Of a stretch of DNA of 64,000 bases, positions 41,983-48,807 are shown piece after piece. Numbering within the stretch: the stretch's first letter is position 1; each line of letters opens with the position of its first letter. The notes below the pieces were generated by a model. The model saw nothing but the letters and a program-made list of their open reading frames with translations, did not search any database and was not told the DNA's origin. The stretch is from Micromonospora luteifusca (lineage in GTDB: Bacteria; Actinomycetota; Actinomycetes; Mycobacteriales; Micromonosporaceae): the NCBI RefSeq assembly GCF_016907275.1, contig NZ_JAFBBP010000001.1:558001-622000 (forward strand), in the 5' to 3' direction. Both the position numbers and the translations under genes were made by a program.

Positions 41983-42932
41983 CGGACGTCCCCCTTCTCC
42001 ACGGCACGGGCGACCAGGCGGCTGCCGATGATGACGATGAGCGAGATGACGACGCCGACCATTCCGATGGCCGCCGCCGATCCGAGTTCCTTCGAGTCGA
42101 ATGCCTGCGAATAGAGGTCGATGACGAGCGTCTCGGTGGCACCGACCGGCCCGCCCTTGGTCATCAGCCAGATCAGCTCGAACCGCCGCAGCGACCAGAT
42201 CGTCATGAGCAGCGCCAGCAGACCCACGGTGGGCTTGATGACCTGCCAGGTGACGGCGCGGAAGGTGGCCCATCGTCCTGCGCCGTCCATGTGCGCGGCC
42301 TCGTTGAGCTCCGCGGGAACAGACTGCAGCGCGGAGAGCAGCACCACCGAAGTGAACGGGAACAGCTGCCAGATGGTCGTCGCGAGTACCGCCGGGAGCG
42401 CGTAGCGGGAGCTGTCCAGGATGGCACCACCCGGCACACCGAGTCCCACGGCGTCGAGGAAGCGGTTCACGATGCCGTACTGCGCGTTGAGCATCCAGGT
42501 CGCGATGAGCGCGACCGCGATGCCCGGAGCGGCCCAGGGGACGGTCACGAGCGCCCGTGCAACGCCGCGGCCCCGGAATTTCTTGTTGAGCAGGAGCGCG
42601 ACGACGAGCCCGGCGCCGATGGCGACGACGACGCAGGTGATCACGTAGACGATGGTGATCAGCAGGGTGCGGTGGAATTCGGGGTCGCCGAAGATGCGGT
42701 TGAAGTTGTCGAGCCCGACCCACTCGCTCTTGGTGGGGTTGAGCAGTCTCGTCCGGGTGAAGCTGAGGTACACCTCCTGGAGGAGGGGTACCGCCTGGAA
42801 GACGAGGATGAACAGGGCGGCGGGGGCCAGGAACAGGTACGGCGTCCACTTGCTGCCCAGCGGGCTGGGCCGACGCCGGGCCCCGGCCCGGGGTGTTGTC
42901 TTCGGTGCTCCGGTCTGCTCGACCACAGTCAT
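41979..42932 (-). CDS. Second carbohydrate ABC transporter permease (MalF type)
   Basis: A 317-residue CUT1 permease. An N-terminal cytoplasmic stretch rich in Arg/Pro precedes helix 1 (PYLFLAPAALFILVFQAVPLL). The EAA loop is AELNEAAHMDGAGRWATFRAVTWQV at about residue 208. Start ATG 42932 lies 76 bp after the binding-protein stop, with a hairpin in between. No ATPase gene accompanies it. Confidence 0.94.
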   Translation of the reverse strand: MTVVEQTGAPKTTPRAGARRRPSPLGSKWTPYLFLAPAALFILVFQAVPLLQEVYLSFTRTRLLNPTKSEWVGLDNFNRIFGDPEFHRTLLITIVYVITCVVVAIGAGLVVALLLNKKFRGRGVARALVTVPWAAPGIAVALIATWMLNAQYGIVNRFLDAVGLGVPGGAILDSSRYALPAVLATTIWQLFPFTSVVLLSALQSVPAELNEAAHMDGAGRWATFRAVTWQVIKPTVGLLALLMTIWSLRRFELIWLMTKGGPVGATETLVIDLYSQAFDSKELGSAAAIGMVGVVISLIVIIGSRLVARAVEKGDVR

Positions 42933-42956
42933 CGGGTTTGATCCTTCGGGGGGAAG

Positions 42957-42994
42957 GACGCTGCCGGCGCACGGATCGTCGCGCCGGCAGCGTC
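42957..42994 (-). other. Intercistronic hairpin in the second importer operon
   Basis: A perfect 14-bp stem (GACGCTGCCGGCGC at 42957-42970 with its complement at 42981-42994) around 10 nt lies between the binding-protein stop and the permease start. It is the counterpart of the structure at 25618-25654 and probably sets a high binding-protein to permease ratio. Confidence 0.6.
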
Positions 42995-43008
42995 GCCGTG
43001 TCGAGCTG

Positions 43009-44256
43009 TCAGCGGACCAGTTCGGTCGCCTGCTGCTGGGCGCGATCCAGCGCCGACTTGAGGTCGGTCTTGCCCTGCAGTGCCGCGACCACGTTCTGCA
43101 CGACCACCTTGCGGATGTCCGGCGTCTTGGCCTCGAACCCCAGCACGATCTGCGGCAGGCTGGTCTCGGTGAGTCCGTCGAAGACGGGGAGGAACGGGGT
43201 CGCCTTGAGCGTCTCCGGGCTGCGCTGCGTGGTGGTGGCCACGCTGCTCGCGCCGAGGATCTCCTGCAGCTTGACCTGGTTCTGCGGCTCCAGCGCCCAC
43301 TTGATGAAGGTGCCGGCCTCGTCCTTGCCCTCGCTGGCCTCGTTGACCACGATGGGCGCGAGGATCGCGCCCTGCTTGCGGACCGGGAACGGGATGGGTG
43401 CGACGTTGAAGTTCAGCTTCGCGTTCTGGCCGCGCGTGGCGGTCACGTAGCCGCCGTTGTTGAGTTCCATCCCGACCTTGCCCTCGGCGAACATCCGCCG
43501 GAACGTCGCCGCGTCCGCTCCGCGCGGGATCACGTTCGCGTCGTACAGGTCCTTGAACGCCTGCAGGCCCTTGAGGTTCTCGGGCGAGTTGATCGTCAGG
43601 TTCTTACCGTCGGACCACGCGCCGCCGAAGCCGTAGACGTAGTTGAAGATGTCCTGCCAGACGCCGGCCTCCTCGGCCTCCGTCTGGCGGAACGCCAGGC
43701 CGAAGACGTCGCCCTTGGTCAGCGACTTCGCCGTGGAGGCGAACTGCTCGTAGGTGGTCGGCGGCGTCGGAATCAGGTCGGCGTTGTAGAACATCGCGTA
43801 GTTCGACGCTTCGAAGATGATGCCGTGCCGGACACCGTCGTGGACCATGAACTGGTCCGGCTGCTTGAGCAGGTCGTACTTGCTGGCATCGACAAGCTTG
43901 TCCAGCGGCGCGACGAGGCCGGCGTCCGAGGCGGCCTCGAACTCGGGCATGTCGAAGCGGACCAGGTCAGGCCCCTTGCCGCTGCCCATCTGGGTGAGCA
44001 CCGTCTGGCCGAAGGTCGGGTACGGCACCGCGGCGGCGGAGACCTGCACCTTGTCCTGGCTCTGGTTGAACTCGTCGAGCCACTTTGTCAGCAGGGGTCC
44101 ACGACCCGGGTCGCCGAAGGTCGAGGCGGCGAAGGTCAGTTTGGTGACGCCGTCACCGGATCCCCCGTCGGAGCCACAACCGGTCAAGAGAGTGGCGACC
44201 AAGCCGAGGGCACATGTCGCCCTGGCGAGGCCGAGATAAGCGCGCTGGTTACCCAT
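43009..44256 (-). CDS. Second sugar/sugar-acid ABC transporter substrate-binding lipoprotein
   Basis: A 415-residue family 1 solute-binding lipoprotein. The signal peptide ends in LLTGC, with C27 as the lipidated residue. The mature protein shows VSAAAVPYPTFGQTVLTQMG, LVRFDMPEFEAASDAGLVAPLDKLV and EGKVGMELNNGGYV. ATG 44256 (GTGGAG upstream) was preferred to the longer frame. It is the first gene of the six-gene operon divergent from the IclR regulator; its ligand may be a pentose oligomer or an aldonate. Confidence 0.93.
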   Translation of the reverse strand: MGNQRAYLGLARATCALGLVATLLTGCGSDGGSGDGVTKLTFAASTFGDPGRGPLLTKWLDEFNQSQDKVQVSAAAVPYPTFGQTVLTQMGSGKGPDLVRFDMPEFEAASDAGLVAPLDKLVDASKYDLLKQPDQFMVHDGVRHGIIFEASNYAMFYNADLIPTPPTTYEQFASTAKSLTKGDVFGLAFRQTEAEEAGVWQDIFNYVYGFGGAWSDGKNLTINSPENLKGLQAFKDLYDANVIPRGADAATFRRMFAEGKVGMELNNGGYVTATRGQNAKLNFNVAPIPFPVRKQGAILAPIVVNEASEGKDEAGTFIKWALEPQNQVKLQEILGASSVATTTQRSPETLKATPFLPVFDGLTETSLPQIVLGFEAKTPDIRKVVVQNVVAALQGKTDLKSALDRAQQQATELVR

Positions 44257-44295
44257 CGTTACTCCACTGTTACGAGTCAGAGTCATCTGGATGAA

Positions 44296-44380
44296 ATTGC
44301 AACGATCGTAGCGCCATGTGCAACGGTGTCAAGTGGCGGTTGCGCATCGCGTCAACTACATTGCATATATTGCAACGGAT
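44296..44380. promoter_or_regulatory. IclR-type operator repeats between binding-protein operon and iclR
   Basis: The element TTGCAACG or TGCAACGG occurs three times: 44296-44305 (ATTGCAACGA), 44317-44326 (TGTGCAACGG) and 44369-44380 (ATTGCAACGGAT). The last overlaps a 5-5-5 palindrome TTGCA-TATAT-TGCAA at 44361-44375. The sites lie between the divergent starts and are AT-rich, so they are good candidates for binding by the adjacent IclR protein. Confidence 0.6.
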
Positions 44381-44417
44381 GCGATGGCGTATCCGTCGCG
44401 CGAGGGGAGACAGAGCC

Positions 44418-45251
44418 TTGGCGCAATCGATTCGTCGCGCGATCGACCTCATCCGTCGATCGGCGGAGCACCCACTGTCGCTGACGGAGGCGGCAGACGT
44501 GCTCGGCGTCCACAAGTCCACAGCCCTGCGGATCCTGCAGACACTGGAATCCGCGCGCTTCGTCCGCCGGACCGGCGCGGGCACCTATGTGCTGGGCAGC
44601 GGGGTGATCGAGCTGTCCGAGCTTGCGCTTGGCTCGATGGACCTGCGCCAGTTCGCCGCCGCCCACCTGCGGGCGTTGCAACGCGAGACCAGCCACACCG
44701 TGCACCTGGCGCAACTGACCGGCGACGAGATCATTTACATCGACAAAGTGGACAGTCCAGCGTTCGACGCCGTAAAGCTGCCGTCCCGGGTGGGGCGCGC
44801 GGTTTCGATCTACGCGAGCGCCGTCGGCAAGACGATCCTGGCGTACCTCCCGCCGGAGGAACGCCACCGACTCCTCTCCCACGTCGTCTTCGAGAAGTTC
44901 ACCGACACCACCTTCGCCGACCACGACTCGCTCGAAGCCGAGCTCGCCCGCATCCGCGAAAACGGCTGGGCCACGGACGACGGCGAGCACGACGCCTACG
45001 TCATGTGCATAGCCGCGCCCGTCAGGGATTCGCGGGGCCAGGTCATCGCCGCCGCCTCGATCACGGCGATCGAGGTCATCGCGAGCCTCGACACACTGAA
45101 GAGCAACCTTCCACTCCTCCTGGAGACCGCGAACCGGATCTCGTACGAACTCGGCTACACACCCGCGTCCCCCGCGAGCCTGGACGACTCCGACGACGGA
45201 TCGACCCGTCTGACGATCGAGTCGACTGAGCGACGGAGGGTCGGGACGTAA
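44418..45251 (+). CDS. IclR-family transcriptional regulator
   Basis: A 277-residue IclR regulator starting at TTG 44418 with GGGGAGA upstream. The winged helix is IRRAIDLIRRSAEHPLSLTEAA then LGVHKSTALRILQTLES (about residues 4-55). The effector domain shows VHLAQLTGDEIIYIDKVDS, YASAVGKTILAYLPPEE and MCIAAPVRDSRGQVIAAAS. It is divergent from the importer-catabolism operon and presumably controls it in response to a sugar acid or its keto derivative. The frame above the TTG to 44316 would run through the operator repeats, so it was rejected. Confidence 0.92.
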   Translation: MAQSIRRAIDLIRRSAEHPLSLTEAADVLGVHKSTALRILQTLESARFVRRTGAGTYVLGSGVIELSELALGSMDLRQFAAAHLRALQRETSHTVHLAQLTGDEIIYIDKVDSPAFDAVKLPSRVGRAVSIYASAVGKTILAYLPPEERHRLLSHVVFEKFTDTTFADHDSLEAELARIRENGWATDDGEHDAYVMCIAAPVRDSRGQVIAAASITAIEVIASLDTLKSNLPLLLETANRISYELGYTPASPASLDDSDDGSTRLTIESTERRRVGT

Positions 45252-45259
45252 GCCGTCCG

Positions 45260-45820
45260 TTACTGACCGGGGGTCTCGGGCGGGGTCCAGTACCACGTTT
45301 CGAGCAGCTTCGGCTGCCCGAGCCCGTTCACCCTCTCGACGGGGGCGTCATCGCCACGGACATATCCGGCGGACTGGGCGACGCCCTGCGAGGGCACATT
45401 GCCCTGCACGATGCCGAGCCGCAGCCGGGAGAAGCAGAGCTTTTCGTGGCAGAACGCCGTCATCAGGCGCAGGGACCGCGACGCCAGGCCCTGGCCACGG
45501 TGTGCCGGGCCGATGGCGTACCCCAACACCCCGCTCGCCACGTGGAGCGCGACGAGGCCGAGCGGCTCTCCGCCGTCGCGCGTCACGGCCAGATCGACGA
45601 TGCGCTGTGCACGGCGCTGCCGGATTCTGGCCAGGAAGGCGTCCGCGTCGAACGGAGCAGGAATGTCGGTGTTAGCGGCCATGTCATCCGCGTCGAACAA
45701 CCGCGCCATGAACGGCGTGTCGGAGTCAGCCCATTCCCGCAGCACCACCCCCTCCCCGGTCAGCACGAGAGGAGAGTCGGTCGGATCGACCGCTGGCACA
45801 TTTGTCGATTCACAGCCCAC
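45260..45820 (-). CDS. GNAT-family N-acetyltransferase
   Basis: A 186-residue GNAT protein of the RimJ-like type. Visible are VVLREWADSDTPFMARLF at the N-terminus and the acetyl-CoA binding motif A around GYAIGPAHRGQGLASRSLRL (residues about 100-120), then RLRLGIVQGNVPSQGVAQSAGY. It probably acetylates an amino group of a protein N-terminus or small molecule. It is convergent with the IclR gene, 8 bp between stops. Confidence 0.88.
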   Translation of the reverse strand: MGCESTNVPAVDPTDSPLVLTGEGVVLREWADSDTPFMARLFDADDMAANTDIPAPFDADAFLARIRQRRAQRIVDLAVTRDGGEPLGLVALHVASGVLGYAIGPAHRGQGLASRSLRLMTAFCHEKLCFSRLRLGIVQGNVPSQGVAQSAGYVRGDDAPVERVNGLGQPKLLETWYWTPPETPGQ

Positions 45821-45984
45821 GCAACATCCTTACACGGGCGTTTCCCCATTTTCATCGGGCCACCCTCATCGAAGGCTTCAATTGAATTTTCCGCCCCGGT
45901 GTCTCTTTTTGATTCGAGCGATTCGCAGGAATAGCTTCTTCCTCGGGCTGAGGCTTTCCTCCGGCTCGGGACGCGGCGACCCGA

Positions 45985-46368
45985 TCAAGCGACGCAGAAC
46001 TCGTTCCCCTCAGGGTCCTGCATGACAACGTGGCCGAGGACGTCGCCGTACCACTGCTCACGGACCACTGTGGCGCCGGCGGCGACCAGCTCGGGCACGC
46101 GCTGTCCGATCAGTCGGGCCCGCTCGCCCATTCCCCCCGGACCTGGACCGGCGACCCGGATATCGATGTGCACCCGGTTCTTGGCGGACTTCCCCTCGGG
46201 CACCTTCAGGAAAGCGATCGCCGGGCCTCGACCATCAGGGTCGATGATGGACGCGCTGTCTGGCTCGTCGAAGCCTGGCTCCTCGACATAGCCCAGAGCC
46301 AACGCCCAGAAGGCAGCGACCCGCTGAGGGTCGTCGGCGTCGAACCCCACCGTCCAGAAGGTCGCCAT
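45985..46368 (-). CDS. VOC-superfamily protein (short, single domain)
   Basis: A 127-residue glyoxalase-fold protein: TVGFDADDPQRVAAFWALALG at the N-terminus, VPEGKSAKNRVHIDIRV in the middle and MQDPEGNEFCVA at the C-terminus. These are the blocks of a common actinobacterial VOC branch of unknown reaction. The protein at 51016-51450 belongs to the same branch. The region upstream (45821-45984) is AT-rich and holds no gene. Confidence 0.85.
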   Translation of the reverse strand: MATFWTVGFDADDPQRVAAFWALALGYVEEPGFDEPDSASIIDPDGRGPAIAFLKVPEGKSAKNRVHIDIRVAGPGPGGMGERARLIGQRVPELVAAGATVVREQWYGDVLGHVVMQDPEGNEFCVA

Positions 46369-46400
46369 GGCACCAACGTACGCGAGCCGGGCCGGAGTGC

Positions 46401-46697
46401 TCAGGCTCCGGTGAGCCGGTGGTGCTCGTCGGTCTCCAGGTCGATGAAGGCCTGGATCATGCCCCGGTAGATCCGCTCGATCAGGTCCGGGTCCGCGCCG
46501 GCCTCGTTCGCCAGCGCACGCACCCGGGCCACCACCTGCGCCACCCGGTCCGGCGCGCGGACCGCCTGCCGGTCGCCCTTGAGTGGTGCCGCACGCCGGA
46601 CCAGTGCCTCCCGCCGGGCGAGCAGCCCGACGAGCTCACCGTCGAGCTCGTCGATCCGGGCGCGGATCTCGGCCAGCGCCGACGCGGTCTCCGTCAT
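46401..46697 (-). CDS. Chorismate mutase (AroQ type)
   Basis: A 98-residue AroQ-class chorismate mutase, converting chorismate to prephenate. The fold is all-helical: ALAEIRARIDELDGELVGLL, ARREALVRRAAPLKG (Arg/Lys of the active site), then VAQVVARVRALANEAGADPDLIERIYRGMIQAFI. Start ATG 46697 overlaps the stop of the upstream HIT-like gene (ATGA). Its length is normal for stand-alone mutases. Confidence 0.9.
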   Translation of the reverse strand: MTETASALAEIRARIDELDGELVGLLARREALVRRAAPLKGDRQAVRAPDRVAQVVARVRALANEAGADPDLIERIYRGMIQAFIDLETDEHHRLTGA

Positions 46698-47317
46698 GCC
46701 GGAATTTCTGGCACGGACGACCGGTGGCCTCCGTGGCTCGCCAACAGCGCGTCTGCCACGATTTCGGCGTCGGCTTGCGCGACCTCCGCGGGGTACTCCG
46801 GCAGCAGGTCGTCCCAGATGACCAGCCACGACCCGTACAGTTGGGTCTGCCCCTCGGGTCGGGCGAAGAACCACACGTGCAGGTGCGCGCCACCGTCTCC
46901 GACTCGATAGACGTGGGCCCGCGAGACGTGCGGCAACGCCTGGATGTGGCGGACGATGCGAACGCTCAACAACCCCAGCTCGGCGGCCAGTTCGTCAGGT
47001 AGATCCGCCATGTCGTAGTGGTCGCGCGGATACAGCATGAGCAGCAGCGGAACGCCCACTCCCGGAATCCGGGCCAGCCGCCAGTGATCGTTGAACCAGA
47101 TCCCTTCGTCCCGGTCGCGGCAGGCATCGCAGTCCGACGGATCCTCGCCGTGACGCGCGGGTTCCGGGAGCACCGGCGGACGCAACGGCGCTACGCGCAG
47201 CCCGGCCGGGTCGAAAGGACTGATATCCCATCCCGTCATGTCCGCCAACGGAAGCCGGCGCTCGCCGTCCGCGGCGGCGACTGCGTGGTCATAGAACTCA
47301 TCCGGTCGCAAAGCCAT
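46694..47317 (-). CDS. HIT-like protein (diadenosine tetraphosphatase/GalT-like fold)
   Basis: A 207-residue protein. A CDAC pair (DPSDCDACRDRDEG) may bind zinc together with other residues. The HIT-like region is LLLMLYPRDHYDMADLPDELA, followed by GDGGAHLHVWFFARP. The signature normally reads HxHxH; here it is H-L-H-V-W, so the third histidine is missing. This could change or abolish nucleotide hydrolysis. The gene is coupled by ATGA to the chorismate mutase gene downstream, which is an odd pairing. ATG 47317 begins the conserved part. Confidence 0.75.
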   Translation of the reverse strand: MALRPDEFYDHAVAAADGERRLPLADMTGWDISPFDPAGLRVAPLRPPVLPEPARHGEDPSDCDACRDRDEGIWFNDHWRLARIPGVGVPLLLMLYPRDHYDMADLPDELAAELGLLSVRIVRHIQALPHVSRAHVYRVGDGGAHLHVWFFARPEGQTQLYGSWLVIWDDLLPEYPAEVAQADAEIVADALLASHGGHRSSVPEIPA

Positions 47318-47476
47318 GCGGCGAAGACTAGTCCGACAAGATCCGGGCCGGGGAACCACTTCCCGGCGGCGAGGGAACGAATCCCCCCTTCGGGAGGGAT
47401 CGGTTCTGCTCCCACATCGTCCACCGTAGAGGTCACGCAGGGCCGCGGCGAAGCGGCCCGGATCGGGAGGACGACC

Positions 47477-48088
47477 ATGCGTCAAGCATTCGGATGGGGC
47501 ATCGCCGCGGTGGCGATGCTAGTTACGGCGACGGCGACGGCGACTGGGGCCGCGGCTGGGGCTGCGGATCGCGGGCCCGCGCGGGTGACCGGATCAGCGG
47601 AGTTCGTCCTGCCGTACGGACAGGACGGGGACGTACGCTCGTTCGCCTTCGACGTCCGGTCGGCGCCGTACAGCCGCACCATCCTGCTTCCGGGAGGAGA
47701 GGAGGTGAGCTCGCCTGCCGACGCGACCGGCACGGTCTGGGTCGAACACCGGCTGGCCACGCAGAACATCACCGTGCGGTTCGAAGCCGCAGTCGACTGC
47801 ATGATCACCAGCCCCGGCCACGCGACCCTGACCGGCATCGTCACTCGCGCCGACGAAATGGCCATAGGGCACCTCGGCAAGCGCGTCGGTTTCAGCGTCC
47901 AGGACGGCGGTCGCGGCCGCGACCGCGTCGGCTTCACCTGGTCGGCCAGCTTCGACCAGGACGAGGCAGCCAATTGGGGCCCGGCCCGAATCGGTACCTG
48001 CCTCGCGCCGGCCGCGTTCGCCACGGTGAGCCGCGGGGATTACACAGTGCGGCACGCCCAGTTGACGGCGCCGCCGAACGGCGACTGA
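47477..48088 (+). CDS. Secreted protein of unknown function
   Basis: A 203-residue exported protein with a signal peptide (WGIAAVAMLVTATATATGAAAGAADRG region, cleaved near AAGAA). ATG 47477 follows GGGAGG. The mature part is beta-rich and contains two cysteines far apart (VDCMITSP and IGTCLAP). It resembles a type of actinobacterial extracellular protein with a repetitive barrel pattern (VRSFAFDVRSAPYSRTI, GKRVGFSVQD), but I cannot name a family. Divergent from the HIT-like gene. Confidence 0.75.
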   Translation: MRQAFGWGIAAVAMLVTATATATGAAAGAADRGPARVTGSAEFVLPYGQDGDVRSFAFDVRSAPYSRTILLPGGEEVSSPADATGTVWVEHRLATQNITVRFEAAVDCMITSPGHATLTGIVTRADEMAIGHLGKRVGFSVQDGGRGRDRVGFTWSASFDQDEAANWGPARIGTCLAPAAFATVSRGDYTVRHAQLTAPPNGD

Positions 48089-48110
48089 CGTGACCACGGG
48101 GTAACCGGAG

Positions 48111-48141
48111 CATGGCGGGGCGAGAGGGCCGCCCCGCCGTG
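48111..48141. terminator. Hairpin between convergent genes
   Basis: Arms 48111-48122 and 48130-48141 pair over 12 bp (one G-T) with a 7-nt loop, in the 117-bp gap between the stops of the secreted protein and the FtsX-like protein gene. A likely bidirectional terminator. Confidence 0.6.
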
Positions 48142-48205
48142 GCGCGTCCTGCTTTCCGAACCAGCGCTTCCCATCGGCCATCGTGACGGCACGCGGGACG
48201 GCAGG

Positions 48206-48751
48206 TCAGCCGCAGGCAATCTCCGCACCGGCCTCGTCCTTGGTGGGCCGCTGGATCACCTGAATCTTGTCCACCACGGCCAAGTCTCGGACATCCACCA
48301 GGAGAGCACAGTCGAACACCCGGCTTTTCGTCGTGACCCGGAACGACTCGGGCATCGCTTCCAGCGTGCCTGCCGCGAGCAGATCCGGACGGTCCTTGAA
48401 GAGCTTCCGGTAGTTCTCCCACGCCTGTTCCCGGCTCTCGAACTTGCGTTCCACCGGCTCCAAGGCGTCGAGCGCAGACTCGACAGCGGCATTCTGCTCG
48501 TCGGTCGCGTCCTGCTGCAGGAAAACGCTGACGACGTACTCGTGGGGCTGGGTCCGTGTGACGGCAAGGGTTACCGCCGTCGCGACGAGTGCGCCGACGA
48601 TTGCCGCCACCCCACCCACGAGCACCAGCGGAATCCACGGCCCCTTGCGGGAAGCGGGCGGTGCAGGCGCGGCGGGCGACTCGGACGCCGCGGGCGGGCC
48701 TTCCGCAGGGAGCGGCTCGGGCAGGGACGAAAAAGAGTGCGACTCCGACAC
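48206..48751 (-). CDS. Stand-alone FtsX extracellular-domain-like membrane protein
   Basis: A 181-residue protein. The N-terminal 38 residues are Pro/Ala/Ser/Glu-rich and cytoplasmic, then one membrane helix (WIPLVLVGGVAAIVGALVATAVTLAV), then a domain matching the FtsX extracellular domain pattern: EYVVSVFLQQDATDEQNAAVESAL, VERKFESREQAWENYRKLF and MPESFRVTTK. FtsX normally has four helices and regulates cell-wall hydrolases. Here only the outer domain and one anchor remain, so it may bind hydrolase partners without FtsE. Two cysteines (VFDCALL and EIACG) could form a disulfide at the C-terminus. Confidence 0.75.
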   Translation of the reverse strand: MSESHSFSSLPEPLPAEGPPAASESPAAPAPPASRKGPWIPLVLVGGVAAIVGALVATAVTLAVTRTQPHEYVVSVFLQQDATDEQNAAVESALDALEPVERKFESREQAWENYRKLFKDRPDLLAAGTLEAMPESFRVTTKSRVFDCALLVDVRDLAVVDKIQVIQRPTKDEAGAEIACG

Positions 48752-48807
48752 GGCGCACAGTAAAGCAGCACCTGCGGTTCCGCGTGGTGCCCGCGACCGT
48801 GTGGTCC

